A DNA stretch of 64,000 nt from Pseudomonas fluorescens (GTDB lineage Bacteria; Pseudomonadota; Gammaproteobacteria; Pseudomonadales; Pseudomonadaceae), in NCBI RefSeq assembly GCF_902497895.1, contig NZ_CABVHQ010000007.1, forward strand, positions 62,001 to 126,000, given 5' to 3'. The notes under the pieces are model-generated. The model made no database searches, was not told where the DNA came from, and saw only the letters and a list, made by a program, of their open reading frames with translations. Made by a program: the position numbers and the translations under genes. How positions within the stretch are numbered: position 1 is the first letter of the stretch; each line of letters begins with the position of its first letter. This document shows positions 33,969 through 43,928 of this stretch, in pieces.

Positions 33969-34883
33969 ATGACCAGTAGTCCCGAACACGCTCGCCTGTT
34001 GCGTCTGGCGACCCGCTCTTCACTGGCGGTCGCGAGCATTCTGATCGTGACCAAGGCGATCGCCTGGTGGATGAGCGGCTCGGTCAGCCTGCTGGCCGGT
34101 CTGACTGACTCTCTGCTCGACGGTGCCGCGTCGTTTCTCAATCTGCTGGCGGTGCATTACGCCCTGCGACCGGCAGACGAGGACCACCGTTACGGGCATG
34201 GCAAGGCCGAGTCACTCTCAGGCATGGCCCAGGCGCTATTCATCGCCGTCAGTGCGGTATTGATTGGCGTGCAGGCAATCGAGCGTCTGCAGAACCCGGA
34301 ACCCCTGGGGGCCCCGTGGGTGGGTATCGGCGTGATGCTGCTGTCACTGGCGCTGACGGTCGCGCTGCTAATGTTGCAACACCGGGTAATCCGCGAAACC
34401 GGCTCGACCGCGGTACGTGCCGACTCGCTGCATTACCGTTCCGATCTGCTGCTCAATTCGAGCATCCTGGTGGCGCTGGTACTGGCCAGTTTCGGCTGGG
34501 AACAGCTGGATGCCTGGTTTGGTCTGGCGATTGCGGTGTACATCCTCTGGAGCGCCGGGCAAATCGCCAAGGAAAGTGTCGCGGTGTTGATGGACGAAGA
34601 ATTGCCGCCGGACGTCAGCCAGCACATGCTCGAACTGGCTTGCAGCGTGCCGGGGGTGCTTGGCGCACATGACCTGCGCACCCGGATCTCCGGCAATCAC
34701 TGGTTCGTGCAATTGCATCTGGAGTTGCCGGGTGAGTTGACCCTAACCGTCGCCCACGGCATCAGCGATCGCGCCGCCGAAGCGATCAGCGCCGCTTACC
34801 CGCTGGCCGAGGTGCTGGTGCACGCCGACCCGCAAGAAGTGGTGAGCCCTGCCAAGACCTCAGGCTTTCGGCCTAATAGCTGA
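33969..34883 (+). CDS. fieF: Cation diffusion facilitator FieF-like (iron/zinc efflux)
   Basis: The 304-residue protein has six membrane segments and a C-terminal cytoplasmic domain. The metal-binding motifs of FieF/YiiP are present: LTDSLLDGAAS (first site), DHRYGHGKAE, and ADSLHYRSDLLLN (second part of the transport site). It exports divalent cations such as Zn2+ or Fe2+ in exchange for protons. Its last 11 bases overlap the end of the convergent DUF6515 gene. Confidence 0.9.
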   Translation: MTSSPEHARLLRLATRSSLAVASILIVTKAIAWWMSGSVSLLAGLTDSLLDGAASFLNLLAVHYALRPADEDHRYGHGKAESLSGMAQALFIAVSAVLIGVQAIERLQNPEPLGAPWVGIGVMLLSLALTVALLMLQHRVIRETGSTAVRADSLHYRSDLLLNSSILVALVLASFGWEQLDAWFGLAIAVYILWSAGQIAKESVAVLMDEELPPDVSQHMLELACSVPGVLGAHDLRTRISGNHWFVQLHLELPGELTLTVAHGISDRAAEAISAAYPLAEVLVHADPQEVVSPAKTSGFRPNS

Positions 34884-35937
34884 CCTGATAACCGCGACTG
34901 CTCAGGCAGTTGCCCTGGGCCTGGCGATAGATTTGCACCACCGCTGGCGCCGGTTGATAGGTGACCGCCGCCGGATCGAATCCGCTCTGCTCGACCGCCC
35001 AGCGATAGCAGTCGTAGCCATCCTGATTGACCTGCTCGGGCGTCTGCCCGTTTGCCGGGTAGGCGACCACGTCGTAGCCATTGCTGACCGGTTGCGCCGC
35101 CACCGGCGGATCAACCACCACGTATTGCTGGGTGCTGGACTCATACGCGTAGTAGGAACCGGCCGCCAAAAAGAGCAGCGCGCCGCCGATCCAGACTTCC
35201 TGGGCGTAATCGGGCAGGTAGCTGACGCGGATCCCGTGTGGAGGCCTGACCACTACATAACGCGGGCCTTGCGGGCGATACCAGTAACCGCCGGAATAGA
35301 AGTAGTCTTGACCGCGATACGGCACGCGGTAATTGCGATCCGGGAACCGATCGATCACATAACCCGGACGATAGTGCGGACCAGGCCCCCAGCTGTTGCC
35401 ATGCCCGCCCGGGCGACCCTGCCAGCGATGGTCATTGGAGTGATCGTTGTAGCCTGAGCGCGAACCGGGGCCGCCTGACTGCCAATGCTGGTTGTTATCG
35501 TTGCGCCGGGGAACGTCCTGATAGTAACCACGCTGTGGCTGCTGGGTCTGGCGGACGGTGTCCGGGCGGCTTTGAATCGGCAGGTTACTGTTCGTCTGCG
35601 ACGCAGACCGGCCCTGACCATTGGGATCGTGCTGCCCACCGTTCTGCCCCTGTGCGCCAGGATTGCGGCCGTTTTGCTCGAACTGTTGGCTGTTGTCGCC
35701 GCGAATAATCTGGTTCTGCGGGCGCGGTTGGTGATTCTGTGGACGTTGCTGATTGTTGTCCGCACGCGGTTGATTGTTTCCCGACCGCCCTTCGACGCCA
35801 TGATCACGCTGGCCACCGCTATTGGAACCATTGTGTTGTGGACGTTGCCCGTCATCCCGCTCGTCAGCCAGCAATTGCGCGCCGACACTCATGCAAAGCA
35901 AACCAACACCTGCCAAACGCCAGATGCGCGACTTCAT
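34873..35937 (-). CDS. DUF6515-like secreted protein with Gln/Asn/Arg-rich N-terminal half
   Basis: The 354-residue protein has a signal peptide (MKSRIWRLAGVGLLCMSVGA, cleaved near QLLA). Residues about 30-190 are a low-complexity region rich in Gln, Asn, Arg and Gly. The C-terminal half has Tyr/Pro-rich motifs (YRVPYRGQDYFYSGGYWYRP, then GIRVSYLPDYAQEVWIGGA), a hydrophobic segment, and a cysteine pair (DGYDCYRW, GNCLSSRGY). It is probably a cell-envelope protein. The ATG at 35937 opens the signal peptide. The last 11 bases overlap fieF. Confidence 0.7.
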   Translation of the reverse strand: MKSRIWRLAGVGLLCMSVGAQLLADERDDGQRPQHNGSNSGGQRDHGVEGRSGNNQPRADNNQQRPQNHQPRPQNQIIRGDNSQQFEQNGRNPGAQGQNGGQHDPNGQGRSASQTNSNLPIQSRPDTVRQTQQPQRGYYQDVPRRNDNNQHWQSGGPGSRSGYNDHSNDHRWQGRPGGHGNSWGPGPHYRPGYVIDRFPDRNYRVPYRGQDYFYSGGYWYRPQGPRYVVVRPPHGIRVSYLPDYAQEVWIGGALLFLAAGSYYAYESSTQQYVVVDPPVAAQPVSNGYDVVAYPANGQTPEQVNQDGYDCYRWAVEQSGFDPAAVTYQPAPAVVQIYRQAQGNCLSSRGYQVSY

Positions 35938-36037
35938 GCGATTCCTCACTGCGGTTCAGGACCTATCCATCAGACTGGAAAAGCCTGGGGCGGTTCTGCA
36001 ACAGGTTATCAGTCACGAGACTTATTTCGCAGGCATT

Positions 36038-36063
36038 AAAAAAGGGAGACCCGTTGGGCTCCC
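36038..36063 (-). terminator. Orphan minus-strand terminator upstream of the Lrp gene
   Basis: GGGAGACCCGTTGGGCTCCC with an A-run on its left side on the + strand forms a hairpin followed by a U-run for minus-strand transcripts. No minus-strand gene precedes it before rluE (37311-37952). The 414-base gap 35938-36351 otherwise shows only the DUF6515 promoter (left) and the Lrp promoter (right), so a short unannotated transcript may end here. Confidence 0.5.
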
Positions 36064-36351
36064 TTTGAGAACTTCGTCCGTGCTCGACGCTTATGACGCC
36101 GGCTCACCTCACTCCGTCTTCTGGACAGTGTGTAGCCCGGGGGCCGACTCAACCCTGTGGGGTTGGCGACCGCAGCTGGCCTGATTCGGCGAGCCGCACT
36201 GGACTGTTTGTCCGGGCAGTGATTCTGGTAATAAGAATAGGCCTGAGGCCTCGGCAGAGGATTGCGAAGATTGCTCAAATAAACATAGCTTGCGCAATTT
36301 TTAACTAAAGATAGATAATTAGCCGCAATAGTTATGACAAAGGACTGACCC

Positions 36352-36831
36352 ATGAGCAAACTTGACCGATATGACCTGAGCATTTTGGCGGAATTGCAGC
36401 GGGACGCGCGCATCTCCAATCAGGAGCTGGCCGAGCGTATCGGTCTGTCACCCTCGCCCTGCTCGCGGCGAGTCAAGCAACTGGAAGACGACGGCTATAT
36501 TTCCCGCCAGGTCGCCCTGCTCGATCGCAAGAAGCTCGGCCTGAGCCTGACCGCCTACGTGCTGATCGGCATGGACCGGCACACCCCCGAGCGCTTCGAG
36601 AACTTTGAAGCGGCGATTCGCAACCTGCCGCAGGTGCTCGAATGCAGCCTGGTGACAGGTATGGACGCCGACTATCAACTCAAGGTGGTGGTACCGGACA
36701 TGGATCACTACCAGAAGCTGTTGCTCGGCCACCTGACCCGCATTGAAGGCGTGACCAGCGTGCGCTCGAGCTTTGTACTCAATCAGGTGCTCAATAGCAC
36801 TGAGTTGCCGCTGACGCATCTGCGCGGCTGA
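36352..36831 (+). CDS. Lrp/AsnC-family transcriptional regulator
   Basis: The 159-residue protein starts MSKLDRYDLSILAELQRDAR, with the helix-turn-helix ELAERIGLSPSPCSRRVKQL. The C-terminal RAM domain contains ECSLVTGMDADYQLKVVVPD. An AAGGA Shine-Dalgarno lies before the ATG. It stands alone, with no visible divergent target gene, unlike the Lrp gene at 24883. Targets cannot be predicted. Confidence 0.9.
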   Translation: MSKLDRYDLSILAELQRDARISNQELAERIGLSPSPCSRRVKQLEDDGYISRQVALLDRKKLGLSLTAYVLIGMDRHTPERFENFEAAIRNLPQVLECSLVTGMDADYQLKVVVPDMDHYQKLLLGHLTRIEGVTSVRSSFVLNQVLNSTELPLTHLRG

Positions 36832-36860
36832 AGGCGATTCCCCTGTGGCGAGGCGCTTGT

Positions 36861-36993
36861 TGTGGCGAGGGGGCTTGCCCCCGTTCGGCCGCGCAGCGGT
36901 CGTAAAGCCAGCTAACCCGGTTTATCTGGAAAAAAGCGGTTGCAGATTTTAGGACTGCTTCGCAGCCCAGCGGGGGCAAGCCCCCTCGCCACA
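36861..36993. repeat. REP pair (REPIN), family B
   Basis: Inverted copies of TGTGGCGAGGGGGCTTGCCC flank a middle segment. It separates the Lrp gene from the DUF2788 gene. Confidence 0.9.
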
Positions 36994-37106
36994 GTACGAG
37001 TCCCTCACCAGGGCTGCGACAGGTCGACGCACGTCAATACACCACCAATCACCCTTGGCGTATACTCCCCCGGCCTTTTTTTGCCCTGACGCGCTGGAGA
37101 GTTTCA

Positions 37107-37316
37107 ATGGATCCTGCAGTATTCGAAGAGTGGATGATGACCAGTCTGGTGACCATCCTGATTATTTTCATGGGTTTCATCGTCTGGGATTTGGCTAAGA
37201 AGTCCAAGGCCGGGCGGTTCGGTTCTATCATTCTGTTTTCCGTACTGGGCTTGGGCGTTGCCGCCTTTGTGATCAAAAGCGTGGTCATCGGGCTGATCGA
37301 ATCCGGCACCTTATAA
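37107..37316 (+). CDS. DUF2788 small membrane protein
   Basis: The 69-residue protein begins [20 protein letters not shown] and has two hydrophobic segments separated by [14 protein letters not shown]. This matches the DUF2788 family of small Pseudomonas membrane proteins of unknown function. A GGAGAG Shine-Dalgarno precedes the ATG. The last 6 bases overlap the convergent rluE gene. Confidence 0.85.
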   Translation: MDPAVFEEWMMTSLVTILIIFMGFIVWDLAKKSKAGRFGSIILFSVLGLGVAAFVIKSVVIGLIESGTL

Positions 37317-37952
37317 ACGCGCGGGGACTTCTTTCCACTGACCCTGATCCAGCCCTTCGATAGACCAGTCGCCGATTCGCACCCGCACCAGACGCAGGGT
37401 CGGCAAGCCCACCGCGGCAGTCATCCGGCGCACCTGGCGGTTGCGCCCTTCGCGAATCACCAGCTCCAGCCAACTGGTCGGCACACTCTTGCGGAACCGC
37501 ACTGGCGGATTGCGCGGCCATAGCTGCGGCTCTTCAAGCTGCCGCGCCTCGGCGGGCAAGGTCATGCCGTCATTCAACTCGACGCCGTCGCGCAACCGCT
37601 GCAATTGCTCAGCGCTGGGCTCGCCTTCCACCTGCACCCAATAGGTCTTGGCCAGTTTGTGTTTCGGATCGGCAATCCGCGCCTGGAGCTGGCCATCGTT
37701 GGTCAGCAGCAGCAAGCCTTCGCTGTCTCGATCCAGCCGGCCCGCCGGATAAATGCCGGGAATCTCGATAAAGTCCTTGAGCGTCGCTCGCCCTTCGCCA
37801 TCGCTGAATTGAGTCAGCACATCAAATGGCTTGTTGAACAGGATCAGCTTCGGCTCGGCCGGTGGTGCCTTGGCGACACGCCGTGGTGCTGAGGAAGATT
37901 GCGGGGTGTTCGCGCCAGGGCGGCGGGAAACGGGACGAGGTGGACGAGGCAT
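37311..37952 (-). CDS. rluE: Ribosomal large subunit pseudouridine synthase RluE
   Basis: The 213-residue protein has the RsuA-family catalytic motif [18 protein letters not shown], with the catalytic Asp of GRLDRDSEG, and the C-terminal motif [17 protein letters not shown]. It lacks an S4 domain and has a short basic N-terminal extension, as expected for RluE, which makes pseudouridine 2457 in 23S rRNA. The ATG is at 37952. Confidence 0.9.
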   Translation of the reverse strand: MPRPPRPVSRRPGANTPQSSSAPRRVAKAPPAEPKLILFNKPFDVLTQFSDGEGRATLKDFIEIPGIYPAGRLDRDSEGLLLLTNDGQLQARIADPKHKLAKTYWVQVEGEPSAEQLQRLRDGVELNDGMTLPAEARQLEEPQLWPRNPPVRFRKSVPTSWLELVIREGRNRQVRRMTAAVGLPTLRLVRVRIGDWSIEGLDQGQWKEVPARL

Positions 37953-38022
37953 GGCGAAAAGAACATCTAACGGTCAGGGCTCACCATGCTAGTGGCCCAA
38001 CCGTTAAATGACCATCCCGCAA

Positions 38023-39495
38023 TCAGCGGAAGGGCGGTTCGTCGAAGCTGCGCAGTTTGCGTGAATGCAGCGAGTTGAGCTCGGTGCGCAGCAGATCCAC
38101 TGCGGCGATGCCGATCTTCAAGTGCTGGCTGACCGCACGTTCATAGAACGCGTTGGCCGAACCCGGCAGTTTGATTTCACTGTGCAGCGGTTTGTCCGAG
38201 ACACACAGCAAGGTGCCATAAGGCACTCGCAGGCGATAACCCTGGGCAGCAATGGTGCCGCTTTCCATGTCCACCGCCACGGCTCGCGACAGGTTGATCA
38301 GCGGACGCTCCTGAGCCCAGCGCAGCTCCCAGTTACGGTCATCGTAGGTCAGCACCGTGCCGGTGCGCAGGCGCTTTTTCAGATCATCGCCTTTCTCACC
38401 GGTGACGTTGGCCGCCGCTTGCTGCAAGGCCATCTGCACTTCGGCCAGGGCAGGGATCGGAATATTCGGTGGTACTACCCGATCGAGGATCCCGTCGCGG
38501 CGCATGTAGGCGTGAGCCAGCACGTAGTCACCAATGGTCTGCGACTGACGCAAGCCGCCACAGTGCCCGATCATCAGCCAGCAGTGCGGACGCAGCACGG
38601 CCAAATGGTCGGTGATGTTTTTCGCATTGGACGGACCGACACCGATATTCACCAGGGTCACCCCATGACCGTCACTGGCTTGCAGGTGATAGGCCGGCAT
38701 CTGATAGCGGTGCCAGACCACTCCGGCGGCAATCGCCGAGGCTTCGCTGTGGTCCATGCTCTTTTCGATGATTACATTGCCCGGCAACACCAAACGCACG
38801 AAGCGTGGATCGCTGCGCAATTGCTCCAGGCCGTGCACGATGAACTGGTCGACATAGCGGTGATAGTTGGTCAGCAGGATCCACGGCTGCACATGCCGCC
38901 AGTCGCTGCCGGTGTAGTGCACCAGACGACGCAGCGAGAAATCGACCCGCGCCGCGTCGAACAGCGCCAAGGGCAGCGGATCGGTGTTTTCCCAATCATA
39001 GAGGCCATCGGCGATGCCATCGGTGGCCGCCGACAAGTCGGTGCTGGGGAACACCCGAGCCAGCGCTGCAGCTGTGACGCCGGAGCCGCCAAGCTCATCG
39101 CCCTGCTCGACCACATAGGGATAAGGAATGTTCTGCTCGCTGACGCCTACTTCCACCGTCACGGTGAAGTCGTGCATCAGCGGCACCAGTTGCTCCAGCA
39201 GATAATTACGGAAGGCTGAAGGATGGGTGACGGTGACGCTGTAGGTGCCGGGCAACTGGACCTTGGCGTAAGCCCGAGTAGTCTGGGGGACTTCGCCCTG
39301 GCAGAGATAGGTCAAGCGCAGTTCAGGGTAACGAAACAGGGCGCGCTGCTCGGCGTCCGGTTCGATGCGATCCTTCAGGTACTGCTTGAGGGCCTGGCTC
39401 AGCGCGGTGGTCGCACGTTCGTGCAGAGCAGCAAGCCGGTCCACGGCTTGCTCGGCGGTTTGAACGACAATAAAAGCTTCGGTCACGATAAGCAT
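38023..39495 (-). CDS. amn: AMP nucleosidase
   Basis: The 490-residue protein matches E. coli Amn (484). An N-terminal Amn-specific domain (about residues 1-170) is followed by a nucleoside phosphorylase fold with NIGVGPSNAKNITDHLAVLR, WLMIGHCGGLRQSQTIGDYV and VDMESGTIAAQGYR. It hydrolyses AMP to adenine and ribose 5-phosphate. The ATG at 39495 (MLIVTEAF) is used; a further upstream start would add nine residues. Confidence 0.95.
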   Translation of the reverse strand: MLIVTEAFIVVQTAEQAVDRLAALHERATTALSQALKQYLKDRIEPDAEQRALFRYPELRLTYLCQGEVPQTTRAYAKVQLPGTYSVTVTHPSAFRNYLLEQLVPLMHDFTVTVEVGVSEQNIPYPYVVEQGDELGGSGVTAAALARVFPSTDLSAATDGIADGLYDWENTDPLPLALFDAARVDFSLRRLVHYTGSDWRHVQPWILLTNYHRYVDQFIVHGLEQLRSDPRFVRLVLPGNVIIEKSMDHSEASAIAAGVVWHRYQMPAYHLQASDGHGVTLVNIGVGPSNAKNITDHLAVLRPHCWLMIGHCGGLRQSQTIGDYVLAHAYMRRDGILDRVVPPNIPIPALAEVQMALQQAAANVTGEKGDDLKKRLRTGTVLTYDDRNWELRWAQERPLINLSRAVAVDMESGTIAAQGYRLRVPYGTLLCVSDKPLHSEIKLPGSANAFYERAVSQHLKIGIAAVDLLRTELNSLHSRKLRSFDEPPFR

Positions 39496-39543
39496 CCTGT
39501 GTTCTGATCTGCAGGCCTTCATCTTGCCTGCAACTCAGCCCGA

Positions 39544-41193
39544 TCAGAAGCCCTGAGGTGTCGATCGCGCAACAATCGCTCGCACGTCCAGACCTCGTGG
39601 CAGCATGCCATAGACCCGACCGGCAGTGCCCAGGCGACTGGCAATGAAAGCATCGCTGACACTGGCATTGCCCGCCTCCAGCAACAGCTTGGCTTGCAGT
39701 CCCAGCGCGATGTCTTCAGTCAGCTGCCGAGCGCGGTACTGAATGTCACTGGTGTCCTTGAACGCCGCCTGCAATTGACTGATGTGCGCAGCCAGGCGCT
39801 TGTCGCCATGGCCATCGCCCAATTCGCTGAACAATACATCCAGCACCCCCTGCTCTTTCGACAAGGCCCGCAACACGTCGAGGCACTGCACGTTGCCGGA
39901 ACCTTCCCACGTCGAGTTCACGGGTGCCTCACGGTACAGACGCGGCAGGATGCTTTCCTCGACATAACCGGCACCGCCCATGCACTCGGCGGCTTCGTTG
40001 ATCATGGCCGGCGCCCGTTTGCAGATCCAGTACTTGCCCACTGCCGTCACCAGCCGGGCGAATTTGGCTTCCTGGGAGTCATCCAGTTGATCCAGTGCTC
40101 GTCCCATGCGCAGGCTCAAGGCCAGGGCGGCCTCGCTTTCCAGGGCCAGATCGGCCAGCACGTTCTGCATCAGGGGTTGTTCGCTGAGCAGCTTGCCGCC
40201 GACCCGCCGATGCGCACAGTGATGGCTGGCCTGGGTCAGCGCCTGACGCATCAGGGCACTGGAACCGACCATGCAATCGAAGCGGGTCATGGCGACCATC
40301 TCGATGATGGTCGGCACGCCGCGGCCTTCCTCGCCGACCATCCAGGCCAGAGCCCCGCGAAACTCCACTTCGCTGGAGGCGTTGGACCAATTGCCGAGTT
40401 TGTTTTTCAGACGCTGGATGTAGAACTGGTTGCGGCTGTCGTCCGGGCGATGGCGCGGCAGCAGGAAGCAGGTCAAGCCCTTGTCAGTCTGGGCCAGGGT
40501 CAGGAAGGCGTCGCACATCGGCGCCGAACAGAACCATTTGTGGCCAACCAGTTCATAGGCCTGACCCGGACCTGCAGCTCCCACCGGAAAAGCCTGGGTG
40601 GTGTTGGCCCGGACATCGGTGCCGCCCTGCTTCTCGGTCATCGCCATGCCGAGGGTTGCGCCGGCCTTGTGGGCGATGCCAACGTTGCGCGGGTCGTATT
40701 CGGTGGCGAGAACTTTCGGTAGCCATTGTTCGGCGATGTCCGGCTGCAAGCGCAGCGCCGGCACCGAGGCGAAGGTCATGGTCAACGGGCAGCCGCTGCC
40801 GGCCTCGGCCTGGCTATGCAAATAGGTCATGGCCGCACGGGCCACATGGGCTCCGGACTGCGGATCGGTCCAGGGCAATGAGGTCAAACCATGCTCGACG
40901 GCGGTGCGCATCAGTTGATGGTAGGACGGGTGAAATTCCACCAGATCGATGCGATGACCATAACGGTCGTGACTGACGAATACCGGTTTGTTCTGATTGG
41001 CCAGAAACCCTGCTTCCATCAACGGCCCACCTGCCAGCGCGCCATAGCGATCAATCCGTGATTCGGCCCAACCCGCGCCGAATCGCCGCGCCCATTCCTG
41101 CAGTGGCAGGTCGATGCGATAGAGGTTGATGCCATCCAGAGAGGGCGGCTGATTGGTAACCTCGTGGGTTTCGGCGAACTGATGCAGGTTCAT
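39544..41193 (-). CDS. AidB-like acyl-CoA dehydrogenase
   Basis: The 549-residue protein has the acyl-CoA dehydrogenase fold plus extensions typical of AidB (E. coli AidB is about 540). Motifs include MAMTEKQGGTDVRANTT, ELVGHKWFCSAPMCDAFLTL, and the C-terminal helical part with NEAAECMGGAGYVEESILPR and EGSGNVQCLDVLR. E. coli AidB is part of the adaptive response to alkylation damage and binds DNA; the same role is possible here, but no ada gene is seen in the window. The ATG at 41193 begins MNLHQFAETHEV. Confidence 0.85.
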   Translation of the reverse strand: MNLHQFAETHEVTNQPPSLDGINLYRIDLPLQEWARRFGAGWAESRIDRYGALAGGPLMEAGFLANQNKPVFVSHDRYGHRIDLVEFHPSYHQLMRTAVEHGLTSLPWTDPQSGAHVARAAMTYLHSQAEAGSGCPLTMTFASVPALRLQPDIAEQWLPKVLATEYDPRNVGIAHKAGATLGMAMTEKQGGTDVRANTTQAFPVGAAGPGQAYELVGHKWFCSAPMCDAFLTLAQTDKGLTCFLLPRHRPDDSRNQFYIQRLKNKLGNWSNASSEVEFRGALAWMVGEEGRGVPTIIEMVAMTRFDCMVGSSALMRQALTQASHHCAHRRVGGKLLSEQPLMQNVLADLALESEAALALSLRMGRALDQLDDSQEAKFARLVTAVGKYWICKRAPAMINEAAECMGGAGYVEESILPRLYREAPVNSTWEGSGNVQCLDVLRALSKEQGVLDVLFSELGDGHGDKRLAAHISQLQAAFKDTSDIQYRARQLTEDIALGLQAKLLLEAGNASVSDAFIASRLGTAGRVYGMLPRGLDVRAIVARSTPQGF

Positions 41194-41267
41194 GGCGGGG
41201 CTCCTTTGGGGTGGACCAGGATCCCAGTTAAGCACCACCCCTGCGCTGAACAAAGTGGCATATACGC

Positions 41268-43658
41268 CTAAATATCGGCGCTTTCACCATGTTCCCGACA
41301 AAGCACCCGGCGATACAAAATCGCCTGCAACTCTTCGAATTTCACCGGCTTGCTCAAATACTCGGTCATCCCCACCGCCTGGCAACGCTCACGCCCGGCA
41401 TTCGCTGTGACTGCCAGCACTGGCAGCTGCGCATAACCTGGCAGCGCCCGCAACTGACAGCAGATCGACACGCCGTCGAGTCGCGCCAGCTGGCTATCAA
41501 GCACCACGGCATCGAAAGCTTCGTGCCGAAGCAGATCCAGGGTCGCCCGCGGACTGTCCGCCGTGCGCACCCGATAGCCCAACTTGAGCAGCATGCCACG
41601 CACCACCAGTTGATTGATGCTGCTGTCATCGACCAACAACACGCGACATTCCTGAGGCGTACGACGGGTTATCGGCCCATGTCCCTGGAAGCTTTGCTCG
41701 ACGACCAAAGGTTGTGCGCTATCGGTATCGAACTCGACTTCCAGCTGGAAACAACTGCCGCGGCCGGGCTCTGATTGATGGGTCAAACGCCCGCCGAGCA
41801 ACTCGATCAGTTGCCGGCAAATCGCCAGGCCGACACCCAGCCCGCCGTATTCGCGGGTCATCGAACCGTCGAGCTGGAAGAATCGCTGATACAGGTTGGC
41901 GTCATCCAGTTGGGTGAAACCGATACCCGTGTCGATGACCGCGAAGCACAGCGCCACCCGGCCCTCACCCACCGACTTCCCGGTGACTCGCAGCACCAGC
42001 CCACCCACCCCGGTAAACTTGATGGCGTTGTCGAGCAAGCACTCCAGGCATTGAGTCAGTTTTGCGCTATCGCCTTGCAGACGATCCGGCAATCCCTTCC
42101 CCACCTCGACCTGAAAATCCAGGGCCTTGCCCATGGCATTTGCGGCGAACTGCATTTGCAGGGCATCGAGTACCCCGTGCAGGCTGAAGTCTTGCCGTTG
42201 CACCTTGAGCCTGCCGGCCTGCAACTCGGTCAGGGTGAGGATCCCATTGACCATGCGCATCATGTCTCGCGCCGAGCTCGCGGCCGTCTGCTGGAACTGC
42301 TCCAACTCCGGGCCGAGGTCTACGGTCTGCATCAGTTCCAGCGAGCCGATCACCCCGTTCATCGGCGTGCGCAACTCATGGGTCAGGGTCGCGAGGAATT
42401 CGTCCTTGAGCCGGTTGCTGTGGGCCAGTTGCTGGTTCAACACTTCGAGTTTCTGACCAGCATCGAACAAGGTCCGGGCCTGCTGCGCGCGCATCGAGTT
42501 AATGCGATCGGCCAGGGCCAGTGACAGCAATGCCACCTCAAGTGCCGCACCGATCTGGCTGGCATACATGGTCAGGAACACGTTTGGCAGGTAGCCCAGC
42601 ACCATCAGTGTGTTGATCGCTCCACCGACCAGAAACGCCGACCAGGCGATGATGAAATACCGGGCCACCCGCAAACCCCGACACCAGGCGAACACCCCGG
42701 CGGCAAAAATCGTCACGGTAAAGGCCAGGGCCAACCCTGTCGCCAGGCGCAAGGCCAGGGCATAGCTGGCCATCAACGACAGTGCCACCACCACCGCGCT
42801 GCATGCGATCAGTACCAGCAGCAGTCGGTCGAGCCAGCGACTGTGGCTGGCGGTCTGCAAAAAGCTGCGGGCGAACTGGCTGCCGAAAAGCCCTGCGGCG
42901 CCAATGAAGAAGGGTGTCGAGGCGTTGGCCCACCAGGGATTGTTCGGCCAGAAATATTCCACCGCTGCGCCGTTCACCGACAATTGGTACAAACCGAACG
43001 ACGCAATATAGAAAATGTAATAGAGGTAGCTGGTGTCACGGACGGCAAGGTAGATGAACAGGTTGTAGACCAGCATGCCCAGCAACACGCCATAGATCAT
43101 GCCCAGCACGTATAGACGTTGTGGCTGCTCTTCCAGGTAGGCGGTACTCGACCAAAGGGTCAGGGGTGCCTGGATTGAACCCTGGCTTTGCAGGCGCAGG
43201 TACAGGGTTTTGCGTTGATCAGGGGCGAAATCCAGGTCGATTAGATAGTTGTTCTGGCGGATCTGCCGACTGGAGAACGGCAAGGCGTCGCCCGTACGCT
43301 GGGCCAATTGATAGCCGCCAGCGGCATCGGGCAGGTACAAGTCGAGATGATCGAGAGGCGGATAGGCCAGCTCCAGCAACCAGGTGTGCTGCGCCGCCGG
43401 ATTGCCGGGACGATAATGCAGATCGATTTTCAGCCAGAACACCGAGTGCGAGTAACCGGCATTGAGGGTGGCCTTATCATGAGTCTTGAAACTGCCGGCC
43501 AAAGCCTGCGAGCTGACGTCGGCGATTGTCGCCTCGCCACTCACGTCTTCGAACACCTGCATGACTCGCCCCAAGGGGAGGCTTTGAGTGTACTCATTAA
43601 ACTCGGCTGCACCGGCCAGCATTGGCAAGCTCAGCAGCAACATCAGCAAATAGCGCAT
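41268..43658 (-). CDS. 7TM-DISM hybrid sensor histidine kinase
   Basis: The 796-residue protein has a signal peptide (1-18), an extracellular DISMED2-type domain (about 25-170) and a seven-helix 7TMR-DISM region (about 180-390). HisKA follows, with H427 in LTHELRTPMNG, then a HATPase domain (LLDNAIKFTG, DTGIGF at 576-581, GLGVGLAICRQL) and a C-terminal receiver domain with LLVDDSS near 674 and D721 in VVLDSQLARLDG. The conserved K is in EYLSKPV. No response regulator is adjacent, so it likely relays to a phosphotransfer protein elsewhere. The signal is unknown; DISMED2 domains often bind carbohydrates. Confidence 0.9.
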   Translation of the reverse strand: MRYLLMLLLSLPMLAGAAEFNEYTQSLPLGRVMQVFEDVSGEATIADVSSQALAGSFKTHDKATLNAGYSHSVFWLKIDLHYRPGNPAAQHTWLLELAYPPLDHLDLYLPDAAGGYQLAQRTGDALPFSSRQIRQNNYLIDLDFAPDQRKTLYLRLQSQGSIQAPLTLWSSTAYLEEQPQRLYVLGMIYGVLLGMLVYNLFIYLAVRDTSYLYYIFYIASFGLYQLSVNGAAVEYFWPNNPWWANASTPFFIGAAGLFGSQFARSFLQTASHSRWLDRLLLVLIACSAVVVALSLMASYALALRLATGLALAFTVTIFAAGVFAWCRGLRVARYFIIAWSAFLVGGAINTLMVLGYLPNVFLTMYASQIGAALEVALLSLALADRINSMRAQQARTLFDAGQKLEVLNQQLAHSNRLKDEFLATLTHELRTPMNGVIGSLELMQTVDLGPELEQFQQTAASSARDMMRMVNGILTLTELQAGRLKVQRQDFSLHGVLDALQMQFAANAMGKALDFQVEVGKGLPDRLQGDSAKLTQCLECLLDNAIKFTGVGGLVLRVTGKSVGEGRVALCFAVIDTGIGFTQLDDANLYQRFFQLDGSMTREYGGLGVGLAICRQLIELLGGRLTHQSEPGRGSCFQLEVEFDTDSAQPLVVEQSFQGHGPITRRTPQECRVLLVDDSSINQLVVRGMLLKLGYRVRTADSPRATLDLLRHEAFDAVVLDSQLARLDGVSICCQLRALPGYAQLPVLAVTANAGRERCQAVGMTEYLSKPVKFEELQAILYRRVLCREHGESADI

Positions 43659-43928
43659 AAAGCCCCAGCATGGCCTGTCCGGTTGAGTCAGGAAGCCCCC
43701 ATTTCCCTTGGTAGACGTAAGACCGGCAATACTTGTCAGTGGTTTGGATCCACTCTAGCATAGCCGTTGATGGCCATAGAGCACCATTGAAATCTTTAGT
43801 TCAAAGGCTCTAGTACGGGCGTCTCAGCGCCATCCATTGATCTAGAGCTGTTGACCGGATCAAGTGGTGAAGTACCTGTGCTGGCCCCTCATATCTGGCA
43901 ACCATAAGAGGCCTGAAGCCGGGCGCTC

